Below, piece after piece: positions 33,571 through 42,667 of a stretch of DNA of 64,000 bases. The stretch comes from JACDAN01 sp963847235 (GTDB lineage: Bacteria; Actinomycetota; Thermoleophilia; Gaiellales; Gaiellaceae), in assembly GCA_963847235.1 (NCBI GenBank), contig CAWJYU010000013.1, forward strand, positions 52,316 through 116,315, read 5' to 3'. Made by a program: the position numbers and the translations under genes. The notes under the pieces are model-generated. The model did not search any database, had not been told where the DNA came from, and saw nothing but the letters and a program-made list of their open reading frames with translations. Positions within the stretch are counted from its first letter, which is position 1. Each line of letters starts with the position of its first letter.

Positions 33571-34914
33571 GTGGCCCAAGACGCTCTCCGCGAACAGATC
33601 AAGTCCTTGATGCCGCAGGCGTGGGAGGACCTCTCGCGAGCGGTCTCGTTCAGGTCGGTCGCCGACGGCAGCGAGCCAGTGGAGTGCGAGCGGATGGCCG
33701 AGTGGACGGTCGAGGCGTTCTCGGGCGTCGGCGTCCAGGACGTCCGCGCCCACGAGACCGCCGACGGGAGCAAGACCGTCACCGGCCAGGTCCCGGGGCC
33801 GCCGGGCGCGCCGACGGTCCTCCTCTACTTCCATCACGACGTGCAGCCCGCGGCCGACGAAGGCTGGGAGTCCCCACCCTGGGAGCTGACCGCGAGGAAC
33901 GACCGCTGGTACGGGCGGGGCGCCGCCGACTGCAAGGGAAGCCTGACCGCGCACCTCGCCGCGCTGCGCGCGCTGGGTCAGGAACCGCCCGTGACGGTGA
34001 AGATCGTCGGCGAGGGATCCGAGGAGCAGGGAACCGGCGGCCTCGAGAGGTTCGTCGTGGAAAACCCCGACGTGCTCCGCGCGGATGCGATTCTTGTCTG
34101 CGACACGGGGAACGTCGCGGTCGGCATTCCGACCCTCACTGCGAGCTTGCGCGGGATGGCCAGAGTCTGGGTCACCGTCCGCACGCTCGGGAGCGCCGTG
34201 CACTCGGGCATGTTCGGCGGCGCCGCACCGGACGCGCTCGCCGCGCTCATCCGCATGCTCGACACCATGCGCGACGATCGGGGCAATACGACGATCCGCG
34301 GGCTCGACGGGACGCAGAAGTGGCCGGGGGCGGCGTATCCCCCAGAGCAGCTGCGCAAGGACGCCGGCGTGCTCGACGGTGTAGACGTCCTGGGTGACGA
34401 CGTCGCGGACACGCTGTGGGCGCGACCCGCCGCCACCGTTCTCGGCATCGACTGCCCGCCCGTCGTCGGCTCGTCTGCCGCCGTGCCCCACGAGGCACGC
34501 GCCCGCATCGACCTGCGGATTCCGCCCGGCGTGGACGCAAAGGATGCGCAGTCGAAGCTGATCGAGCATTTCGAGGCCGTGGCGCCGTGGAACGTCAAGC
34601 TCGAGTTCGAGCGAGAGGCGGACGGGCAGCCCTTCAAGGGCGCGACCGAAGGGCCCGGCTTCGAGGCCATGAGGGGCGCCATGCATGACGCCTATGGACG
34701 CGACGTGACACTCCAGGGGCAGGGCGGCTCGATCCCGCTCTGCACGGTCCTGCAGCAGACGTTCCCCGACGCGGAGATCATGCTGCTCGGCGTGGAGGAG
34801 CCGCAGTGCCTGATCCACGCGGCCAACGAGAGCGTCGACCCGACCGAGATCGAGAGGATCGCGCTCGCCGAGGTGCTGTTCATGCACAAGTACGCGCAGG
34901 CAAGAGCCTCGTAG
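33571..34914 (+). CDS. M20-family metallopeptidase (dipeptidase-like)
   Basis: 447 residues from GTG 33571. Zinc ligands and catalytic residues: LLYFHHDVQPAADEGWESPP (His and Asp), YGRGAADCKGSLTAHLAALR (bridging Asp), VGEGSEEQGTGGLERFV (Glu-Glu), and VCDTGNV. Dimerisation domain in the middle (GSAVHSGMFGGAAPDALAAL). Cytosolic; removes or splits small peptides. Between two APC permeases and beside an M24 peptidase, so peptide catabolism is likely. Confidence 0.9.
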   Translation: MAQDALREQIKSLMPQAWEDLSRAVSFRSVADGSEPVECERMAEWTVEAFSGVGVQDVRAHETADGSKTVTGQVPGPPGAPTVLLYFHHDVQPAADEGWESPPWELTARNDRWYGRGAADCKGSLTAHLAALRALGQEPPVTVKIVGEGSEEQGTGGLERFVVENPDVLRADAILVCDTGNVAVGIPTLTASLRGMARVWVTVRTLGSAVHSGMFGGAAPDALAALIRMLDTMRDDRGNTTIRGLDGTQKWPGAAYPPEQLRKDAGVLDGVDVLGDDVADTLWARPAATVLGIDCPPVVGSSAAVPHEARARIDLRIPPGVDAKDAQSKLIEHFEAVAPWNVKLEFEREADGQPFKGATEGPGFEAMRGAMHDAYGRDVTLQGQGGSIPLCTVLQQTFPDAEIMLLGVEEPQCLIHAANESVDPTEIERIALAEVLFMHKYAQARAS

Positions 34915-34919
34915 CGGCC

Positions 34920-36051
34920 ATGGCAACGACCGAGGCTCCCACTCCGTTCACGGCCGAGGACTTCGCCCGGCGGATGGATCGCGCGTCCGAGCAGGCGGAG
35001 GCGGCGGGTCTCACCGGCATCCTCGTCGCGCCCGGGCCCGACCTTCTCTACTTCACGGGCTACCAGCCGATCGCGATCACCGAACGGATCACGATGCTCG
35101 TCCTCCAGGCGTCGCGCGAGCCGGCCATGATCGTCCCGGTGCTCGAGCGGCCCGACGCCGAGGCCTCGCCGGGAGGCGGAGCCCTGTCGCTCGCCGACTG
35201 GTCTGACGGCGCCGACCCCTACGCCGCGACCGCGAAGCTGCTCGACCCGCACGGCAGGTACGCGATCTCGGACTCGGCGTGGGCGATGCACGTGCTCGGC
35301 CTGCAGGAAACGCTGCCCGAGTCGGAGTACGTGTCGATGACGAGCACGCTGCCGATGCTCCGCGCCGTCAAAGATGCGGACGAGCTCGAACGACTCGCCG
35401 CCGCGGGTGCCGCGGCCGATGCGAGCTTCGAGCAGATCAGGCAGGTGCGTTTCGCCGGTCGTCCCGAGAGCGAGGTCGCCTCCGATCTCGCAGGCTTCCT
35501 CCGCGAGCACGGACATTCGGAGATCGACTTCACCGTCGTCGGCTCGGGCCCGAACGGCGCCAACCCCCATCACGAGTTCGGCGAGCGGGTGATCGAGGAC
35601 GGCGACATGGTCGTGCTCGACTTCGGCGGGATCAAGGACGGCTACGGCTCGGACACGACCCGCACCGTCCACGTCGGCGAACCGGACCGACGACGAACGC
35701 GAGGTCTACGAGGTCGTGCGGCAAGCGCAGCAGGCGGGCTTCGAGGCCGTGCGGCCGGGCGTCGAGTGCCAGGAGATCGACCGGGCCGCGCGGCGCGTGA
35801 TCACCGACGCGGGGTACGGCGAGCAGTTCATCCACCGGACGGGGCACGGCATCGGCCTCACGACGCACGAGCCGCCGTACATGGTCGAGGGCGACACGAA
35901 TCGACTCGAGCCGGGGATGTGCTTCTCGATCGAGCCCGGCATTTACCTCACGGGGCGCTTCGGCGTTCGGATCGAGGACATCGTCACCGTCACCGACGAC
36001 GGCGGGCGGCGCTTCAACAACACGTCCCACGAGCTCCAGATCGTCGCGTGA
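34920..36051 (+). CDS. M24-family Xaa-Pro aminopeptidase, one frame break
   Basis: About 376 residues. N-terminal creatinase-like domain (LTGILVAPGPDLLYFTGYQP) and C-terminal pita-bread domain with metal ligands in DGDMVVLDFGGIKDGYGSDT, HRTGHGIGLTTHEPP, FSIEPGIYLTGRFGVRIEDI. The frame shifts near 35684, where GGACC stands for an expected GACC; after it the protein resumes TDDEREVYEVVRQAQQAGFE. Cleaves the residue before proline. ATG 34920, 5 bp after the M20 gene; GTGA overlap with the next permease. Confidence 0.85.
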
Positions 36052-37349
36052 GCGTCCGCGGGGCAGCCTTCCTCGGCATCGGCGCGATGGTCGGCGCCGG
36101 CATCTTTGCCCTGCTCGGCGAGGCCGGGGCGGTTGCAGGGTCGGCCGTCTGGCTGTCGTTCCTGCTCGCCGGGATCGTCGCCACGTTGCTCGGCTACAAC
36201 GTCGTCAAGCTGGGCGTCCGCTACCCGTCCTCCGGCGGCCTGATCGCGTATCTGCTCCAGGGATTCGGAAACGGGCGACTCGTCGGCATCGCCTCATGGC
36301 TCGGCTACTTCGCCGCGATCGTGATCGTCTGCTCGATGGTCGCCGTCTCCTTCGGGAGCTATGCGACCTCGCTCTTCGTCGGCGACGACGCCGGGGCCGC
36401 CTGGGACAACGTCTTCACCTCGCTCATCGTGGTCGCGATGGCCGCGATCAGCCTGGTCGGCGCGGGCGTCGTCGACCGGGTGCAGTCGCTGATCGTGGTG
36501 CTGCTGCTCGGCGTCTTCGCGATCTTCATCGCGGTGACGATCGTCGACGTCGACTGGGATCTGCTCGCGTTCGACGGCTACCCGGCGTTCTCGGACATCA
36601 TCGCCAGCGTCGCGCTCACCTTCTTCGCCTACCTCGGCTTCAGCGTGATCACCTTCGCGGTCGGCGACCTCCGCGACCCGGCTCGCGAGCTCCCGAAGGC
36701 GATGTACGTCGCACTCGGCGTCACGTCCCTCACGTACGTCCTGATCTCGCTGGGCGTCTTCGGGACGCTGACCGTGGACGAGGTCGTCGGCTACGGCGAG
36801 ACGGCCATCGCGGAGGCGGCGCGGCCGGCGCTCGGTGACGCGGGCTTCACGATCATGGCGATCGCCGCCCTGCTGGCGACCGCGTCGTCCGTCAACGCGA
36901 CGCTCTACGCCTCCGGCGGATTGACCTCGATGCTGGCCGAGGTCGGCCAGTTCCCGTCGTTCTTCGGGCGAGGGTCCCCGCTCGGCAAGAACGCCGGGCT
37001 GCTGATCACCTCGGCGATCGTCCTCGTCGTCTCCAACCTCGTCGACCTCTCGGCGATCGCCTCGGTTGGGAGCGCCTGCTCGCTGATGATCTTCCTCCTC
37101 GTCGGGGTCGCGGGCTACCGCCTGCGCTCGGAGACCGGCGCGCTCGGCGCGATCGTGCTGGTGGGAATAGCGGCGACGGGCATCGTGCTCGCCTTCTTTG
37201 CGGTGGACACGCTGCGAAATGCTCCGCAGACGTTTGTCGCCATCGTCGCGATCGCCGCACTGGCCGTGATCCTGGACATCATCTGGAAGCGAGTCCGGCC
37301 GGAGCCCCCGCCGGCGGCGACCCCAGCGCCGGGCGCATCGGCTCGGTGA
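36048..37349 (+). CDS. APC-family amino-acid permease (second copy)
   Basis: 433 residues from GTG 36048, overlapping the M24 gene stop. About twelve helices; helix 1 carries FLGIGAMVGAGIFALLGEAG, the substrate-binding GxGIF motif, and helix 6 has IIASVALTFFAYLGFSVITF. Closest by pattern to the AAT/cationic-type APC permeases of actinobacteria. Probably takes up amino acids released by, or alongside, the peptidases. Next gene also starts by GTGA overlap. Confidence 0.88.
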   Translation: MSVRGAAFLGIGAMVGAGIFALLGEAGAVAGSAVWLSFLLAGIVATLLGYNVVKLGVRYPSSGGLIAYLLQGFGNGRLVGIASWLGYFAAIVIVCSMVAVSFGSYATSLFVGDDAGAAWDNVFTSLIVVAMAAISLVGAGVVDRVQSLIVVLLLGVFAIFIAVTIVDVDWDLLAFDGYPAFSDIIASVALTFFAYLGFSVITFAVGDLRDPARELPKAMYVALGVTSLTYVLISLGVFGTLTVDEVVGYGETAIAEAARPALGDAGFTIMAIAALLATASSVNATLYASGGLTSMLAEVGQFPSFFGRGSPLGKNAGLLITSAIVLVVSNLVDLSAIASVGSACSLMIFLLVGVAGYRLRSETGALGAIVLVGIAATGIVLAFFAVDTLRNAPQTFVAIVAIAALAVILDIIWKRVRPEPPPAATPAPGASAR

Positions 37350-38155
37350 CGCCGCTGCGAGGTCTGGCACGCGCCGCTCCGCTCGCCGCCATTGGCGTCG
37401 CCGGCTTCCTGCTGGGATCCTGCGGCGGCGGCGAGAGCGCGCTCACGACGGCGACGGACCTGACGGCCACGAGGCCAGATGTGACCGCGACCGGCCCGGC
37501 CGCCCCGACCCGCACGACGCGGACAGTGACCGCACCGACCAGGACCTCAGAGACGGTCACGGAGCCGGCAGAGACGGTCACCGAGCCGGCGACGACCGAG
37601 GAGGCCGAGACCGTCACGACCGTCGAGACGGAGACCGCCGTCGAGACGGAGACGACCGTGATCCCGCCCACCACGGCTCCGACGCCGACGACGACCGCCA
37701 CGACGGAGGAGAGTGACACGCCCTGGGGCTGGATCGCGCTGGCCCTCGTGCTGGCGGCCGCAGCGGTGCTCGGGCTCCTGCTCTGGAGGCGGCACCGCAC
37801 GAAAGCGGCTCGATGGTCACGCGGCCTGACGGATCTCTCCAGGCGCAGCCTCGTCGCTCTGGACGACGTCGTCGCCGAGGGCTCGGTCGTGACCGGCCAG
37901 GTCCAGGCTCTGGCTGACGAGGCGCGGTCACTCGAAGCGAGCGCGCCCGACGATCCATCGAGAGCAGAGGCAACCGGCCTACGAATGCGGCTCGACGACC
38001 TCGCGACGGCTCTCGAGGCGGACCGAAAGCTCAGGCTCGGCTCGACACCGCCGACCGAGGAGCAGCTCGCCTACTCGACGGCTCTCGTCCGCCATCAGAC
38101 CGAGCAGCTCCAGGACGTGCTTCGTCCACCGGACGCCCGTCAGCCTCCCCCGTGA
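37346..38155 (+). CDS. lipoprotein-like protein with Thr/Glu-rich stalk and one membrane helix
   Basis: 269 residues from GTG 37346. Lipobox LGSC at about residues 23-26, a long Thr/Glu/Val-rich low-complexity stalk (TETAVETETTVIPPTTAPTP), then a membrane helix WIALALVLAAAAVLGLLLWR (about residues 128-147) and a basic helical cytosolic domain with regular Leu/Ala heptads. Exposed stalk outside, coiled-coil-like domain inside; function unknown. Confidence 0.65.
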   Translation: MTPLRGLARAAPLAAIGVAGFLLGSCGGGESALTTATDLTATRPDVTATGPAAPTRTTRTVTAPTRTSETVTEPAETVTEPATTEEAETVTTVETETAVETETTVIPPTTAPTPTTTATTEESDTPWGWIALALVLAAAAVLGLLLWRRHRTKAARWSRGLTDLSRRSLVALDDVVAEGSVVTGQVQALADEARSLEASAPDDPSRAEATGLRMRLDDLATALEADRKLRLGSTPPTEEQLAYSTALVRHQTEQLQDVLRPPDARQPPP

Positions 38156-38183
38156 GCCTCGGCGCTCTGAGAGGATCGCTGCC

Positions 38184-39810
38184 ATGACGGCGGCCGCCGA
38201 CTCCGGCTCCGCGGCGCGCGCGGCCGCCGCGACCCTCGTCCTGTTCACGCTGGCGTCGGGCCAGTTCCTGATGACGCTGGACAGCTCGGTCATGAACGTC
38301 TCGATCGAGGAGGTCGCCGAGGACGTCGGCACGACAGTGACCGGGATCCAGGGCGCGATCACCGCGTACACGCTCGTGATGGCGGCGCTGATGATCACCG
38401 GAGCCAAGATCGGCGCGATCATCGGGCGGAAGCGCGCCTTCGCGATCGGCTGCGTCATCTACGGCTGCGGCTCGCTCACCACCTCGCTCGCCCAGAGCCT
38501 TCCCGTGCTGCTCTTCGGCTGGTCGTTCCTCGAGGGCGTCGGCGCGGCGCTGATCATGCCGGCGATCGTGGCCCTGGTCGCGGGGAACTTTCCGGCGGAG
38601 CGCCGACCTGCCGCGTACGGGCTCGTGGCCGCCGCCGGCGCGGTCGCCGTCGCCGTCGGCCCGCTGATCGGCGGCTTCTGCACGACCTACTTCTCCTGGC
38701 GGTGGGTCTTCGCCGGCGAAGTCCTGGTCGTGCTGGTGATCCTGCTCATGACGCGCCGGATCGCGGACGCACCGGTCGAGAAACGACCGCAGCTCGACGT
38801 CGTCGGCGCCGTGCTCTCGGCGCTCGGCCTCGGGCTCCTCGTCTTCGGCGTCCTCCGCTCGGGCGAGTGGGGCTGGATCCAGCCCAAGACCGGCGGCCCG
38901 TCGTGGGCCGGGCTGTCGCCGACGATCTGGCTCGTCCTCGGCGGGCTCTTCGTGATCTGGATCTTCTTCCGCTGGCAGGCCCGCCGGGAGTCGCACGGCC
39001 AGGAGCCGCTCGTCCGTGTGGCGATGCTCCGCAACAGGCAGCTGACGGGCGGTCTGACGATGTTCTTCTTCCAGTTCCTCGTCCAGGCTGGGTTCTTCTT
39101 CGTGGTGCCGCTCTTCCTCTCGGTCGCGCTCGGGCTTTCCGCGATCGAGACCGGTGTCCGGCTGCTGCCGCTCTCGGTCACGCTGCTTGCGGCTGCGATC
39201 GGCATCCCGAAGCTGTTCCCTCAAGTCTCGCCGCGCCTGGTCGTCCGTCTCGGTTTGCTCTCGCTCCTGGCGGGGACGGTCGTGCTCCTCGGCGGACTTG
39301 ACCCGGGCGTCGGCCCAGAGGTCGTCTTCGTGCCGATGCTGCTCGTCGGGCTCGGGATCGGCGCACTCGCGTCGCAGCTCGGCGCTGTCACGGTCTCGGC
39401 GGTGCCGGACGAGGACAGCCCGGAGGTCGGCGGCCTCCAGAACACGATGACGAACCTCGGTGCCTCGCTCGGCACGGCGCTGGCCGGCTCGCTGCTGATC
39501 GCGTCGCTCACGTCGGCGTTCCTCCTGAACGTCCAGCAGAGCCAGGCGATCCCTGCGAGCGCGAAGCAGCAGGCGCAGGTCGAGCTCGCCGGGCGGCGTG
39601 CCGTTCGTCTCCGACGCGGACCTCGAGACCGCCCTCGAGGAGGCAGGCGCCGCTCCCGAGACAACCGAGGCGGCTCTCGACGCCTACAGCGATGCGCGCT
39701 TGGATGGCCTCCGCTCTGCCCTTGCGATCCTCGCGGTACTCGCGGTGCTCGCCCTGTTCCTGGCGCAGGCCATCCCGACGAGACCGATAGGGGCGGCGGC
39801 CGAGACCTAG
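38184..39810 (+). CDS. MFS exporter (DHA2, 14-helix type), one frame break
   Basis: Drug:H+ antiporter-2 family. First helix QFLMTLDSSVMNVSIEEVAE and motif A-like GRKRAFAIGCVIYGCGSLTT, then VGPLIGGFCTTYFSWRWVFA (motif C region). About 14 helices. Near 39591 one extra G (CCGGGCGG for CCGGCGG) shifts the frame; the rest continues GVPFVSDADLETALEEAG and a last helix ALAILAVLAVLALFLAQAIP to the TAG at 39810. Substrate unknown. Confidence 0.85.
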
Positions 39811-39830
39811 TCGCTCCCGTTTGCCCTGTT

Positions 39831-39849
39831 TCAGGGCCGGGAACCAGGC
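39831..39849. repeat. 19-bp direct repeat, left copy
   Basis: TCAGGGCCGGGAACCAGGC, identical to 42627-42645. The two copies bracket the first arylsulfatase gene and its upstream element. Confidence 0.7.
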
Positions 39850-39908
39850 AGGTTGTGCCGAGAACCAGTTGGACGCCGTCGCTGACGGTCACTGAGTGCG
39901 CAGGACGC

Positions 39909-40135
39909 GTGAGGCTCCAGCTCGGCGTCATCGCCCGCGGTGAAGGCGCGTCGCTTCAGGACGCCGCCGACGACCTGATCCGCCGCCTGCTCAGGCTCGT
40001 GCTCGCCTTCCGCTCGAGCGGGTTCAAGGCGTCCTCGGAGGCTCGGCTCGACCTCGAGACGATCGACTATCCTCTACGAGCTCGGCGAGATCGCCGCCGG
40101 CCGGCGGCGACATCCGCGAGCACGTGTTCGGCTGA
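39909..40135 (+). pseudogene. possible small protein remnant
   Basis: The 332-bp gap 39811-40142 contains one coding-like stretch. From GTG 39909 it reads MRLQLGVIARGEGASLQDAA then DDLIRRLLRLVLAFRSSGFK, a believable amphipathic N-terminus. Near 40065 and again near 40102 the frame would have to change (ILYELGEIAAG, then GGDIREHVFG) to reach TGA at 40133-40135. It may be a broken gene or one damaged by sequence error. No family seen. The rest of the gap shows only the 19-bp repeat. Confidence 0.35.
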
Positions 40136-40142
40136 CCCGTCG

Positions 40143-42498
40143 CTACTGCCTCGCCATCGCCACCCGGAGACGCTCCTCGGGCGAGATCAGGTGGTCGGCG
40201 TCGGCGGCATCGTCGCCGAGGTCGATCTCCACCCACTTGACCCGCCCCGTGAACTCGGTCGCGCCCGCAGTAACGTCGTCGCTGACCGGCGTGGCGCTGT
40301 CCGACCCGATGTCGGTCGTCTCGTCGGCCGAGAAGGCCATCGGCACGGTCGCGTCGACACGACCTTCGCCGACCTTCTCGCCGTCGAGAAAGAGGACTGC
40401 GTCACCGCCCTTTCCGAGCCCACCGCCGTCGTAGGAGAACTCGACGCGGACCTGGTGGTCGCCTGCGGGGATCGGCGATTCGCCGTACACCTTGAACTGC
40501 TGGAGCCCGAAGAGGTTGTAGCAGTACGCCGGCTTGCCCTCGTGGGCATAGAGCGTCCAACCGCCGAACGCGCCGCCCTGCGCGACGATCACGCCCTCGG
40601 CGCCGCTCTCCGGCACCTCGATCTCGGCCGTGACCGCGTGGGACTTGTTCTTGAGCGGGACGACGGAGTTCTCCGACAGCCTGCCCATCCCGCCGAAGAG
40701 CAGCTGACGATTGCCCTTGATCAGCTGCGGCCGTCCGGCGAGATCGGGGTTGAACCGTTCGAACCGGCGGTCGTCGAGCGGCAGCACGTTGTACTTCCCG
40801 GCCTCGATCAGGAACAGCCGCTGGAGCTCGCGGAGCTTCTCGGGCTGCTCGGCCGCGAGGTCGTGTGCCTGCGTCCAGTCGTCGGGCCCGTAGAGCTCCC
40901 AGACGTCGTCGTCGAAGGCAGGCGACTCGGTCGCCACCCAGGGGATGCTGTGCCGTGTGACCGCGGTCCAGCCCTTGTGGTAGATGCCGCGGTTGCAGAA
41001 CATCTCGAAGTACTGCGTCTCGCGGCTCTCGGCGGCGCCCGCGTCGTCGAACGACGTCGCCATCGAGACGCCGTGCAGCGGCATCTGCTGGATGCCGTTG
41101 ACGGAGGTCGGCTCGGGCAGACCGGCGACGTCGAGGACCGTGGCGGCGACGTCGATCACGTGGTGGAACTGGGTGCGGACTTCGCCCTTGGCCTTGATCC
41201 CGTTCGGCCAGTGCACGATCGTGCCGTTCCGGGTCCCGCCCCAGTGCGAGGCGACCTGCTTCGTCCACTGGAACGGCGTGTCCATTGCATGGGCCCAGCC
41301 GACCGCGTAGTGGTTGTACGCGGTCGGGGTGCCGAACTCGTTGATGCGTGCCGTCATGAAGTCGACCGTCTCGAGCCCGAAGGCGCCGTTGAGGATGATG
41401 AGCTCGTTGAAGCAGCCGTTGGGGGTGCCTTCAGCGGAGGCGCCGTTGTCACCGACGATCACATACACGAGCGTGTCGTCGAGGATCTCGAGGTCTTCGA
41501 GGGCGTCGATGAGCCGGCCGACGTGGTGGTCGGTGTGCTCCATGAACCCGGCGTAGACCTCCATCTGCCGGGCAAGGATCGGCTTCATCTCGTCGGGCAT
41601 GTCGTCCCAGCCCGGGATCTCGGCGGGCCGCGCCGTGAGCTCCCCGTCCTCCGGGATCACGCCGAGCTTCTTCTGGCGCTCGAACGTCTCCTCGCGCAGC
41701 TTGTCCCAGCCCTGGTCGAACTTGCCCTTGTACTTGTCGGACCATTCGGTCGGGACGTGGTGCGGTGCGTGCGTGGCGCCGGGCGCGTAGTAGATGAAGA
41801 ACGGCTTGTCCGGCATCAGCGCCTTCTGCTGGCGGATCCAGTCGATCGCGTGATCCGTCATGTCCTCCGTGAAGTGGTAGCCCTCCTCGGGCGTGCGGTC
41901 GGGCTCGACCGGCACGGTGTCCTGGTAGATCGCGGGTGCGTACTGGTTCGTCTCGCCGCCGATGAAGCCGTAGAAGTGCTCGAAGCCGCTGCCGGTCGGC
42001 CAGCCGTGGAACGGTCCCATCGGGCTCGTCTCCCAGACCGGCACCTCGTGGCACTTGCCGAACTGCGCCGTCGAGTAGCCGTTCAGCTTCAGCGTCTCCG
42101 CCAGCGGAGCTGCTGACTTCGGCCTGATCGAGTTGTAGCCCGGGCGCCGAGGTCGCGATCTCGGTGATGCCGCCCATGCCGACGGCGTGGTGGTTGCGCC
42201 CGGTGAGGAGTGCCTGCCGCGTCGGCGAGCAGAGCGCGGTCGTGTGGAAGCGGTTGTAGCGGAGCCCCTTCTCCGCGAGACGTTCGAAGTTCGGCGTCTG
42301 GCAGGGCCCGCCGAAGGCCGACGAGGAGCCGAAGCCGGCGTCGTCGATCAGGATCACGAGCACGTTCGGCGCGCCTTCAGGCGGCCTGAGCGGCTCGATC
42401 GGCGGGAACGACGTGTCCGGGTCCTTCGCGTCGAAGGTCGTCACGCCGACGTGCTGCGGGTCCGGGATGGGCAGAACCTGGCGCTGAAGGTCTGGCAT
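40143..42498 (-). CDS. arylsulfatase, one frame break
   Basis: About 785 residues from ATG 42498 (ribosome site GAGGAG 6 bp before). No signal peptide, so cytosolic. The sulfatase signature TTALCSPTRQALLTGRNHHA has the Cys of C-x-P-x-R that is converted to formylglycine; metal ligands lie in VLVILIDDAGFG and VYVIVGDNGAS. Near 42142 one extra G (CCCGGGC for CCCGGC) breaks the frame, which resumes YNSIRPKSAAPLAETLKLNG. The C-terminal 150 residues form a beta-sandwich (TAEIEVPESGAEGVIVAQGG). Hydrolyses sulfate esters. Upstream lies a 105-bp element repeated at 63.5 kb; downstream of the LAL regulator on the same strand. Confidence 0.88.
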
Positions 42499-42505
42499 GG
42501 GGTCT

Positions 42506-42612
42506 CCTCGTTTGGCGGCTTGCTCGACCAGCCTTCCGGTCGGTGCAGGCGCCTTCATCGCCCAATCGGGATGATGATGCCGTCCTGGCCCGGGCCGGAT
42601 GATGGAGCGGGC
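42506..42612. repeat. dispersed repeat R, copy 1 (sulfatase leader)
   Basis: About 105 bp nearly identical to 63507-63609 except for indels of one and two bases. On the minus strand it forms the leader of the arylsulfatase gene and contains TCATCCC-N4-GGGCGATGA, inverted half-sites like those of the 45-62 kb regulon, 56 bp before the ATG. The indels are not multiples of three, so conservation is not at protein level. Confidence 0.65.
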
Positions 42613-42626
42613 TCTCGGGGCTCCGC

Positions 42627-42645
42627 TCAGGGCCGGGAACCAGGC
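42627..42645. repeat. 19-bp direct repeat, right copy
   Basis: Identical to 39831-39849 (TCAGGGCCGGGAACCAGGC). Lies in the 169-bp gap between the LAL stop and the sulfatase start. Confidence 0.7.
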
Positions 42646-42667
42646 GGGTATGCGCCGGAGGCGAGCC

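Noticed and set aside
34806..37349. 847-codon frame joining an M24 peptidase to an APC permease
   Set aside because: The two proteins are separate; the frame break near 35684 makes them appear fused. The permease has its own GTG start in a GTGA overlap at 36048.
38184..42116. 1310-codon frame that joins the MFS exporter to antisense of the arylsulfatase
   Set aside because: An artefact of the frame break near 39591 removing the true stop; MFS homology continues in another frame to 39810.
42496..42558. Upstream in-frame ATG (42558) that would extend the arylsulfatase by 20 residues
   Set aside because: It has no ribosome site and lies in repeat R, whose second copy has non-triplet indels; ATG 42498 has GAGGAG before it.
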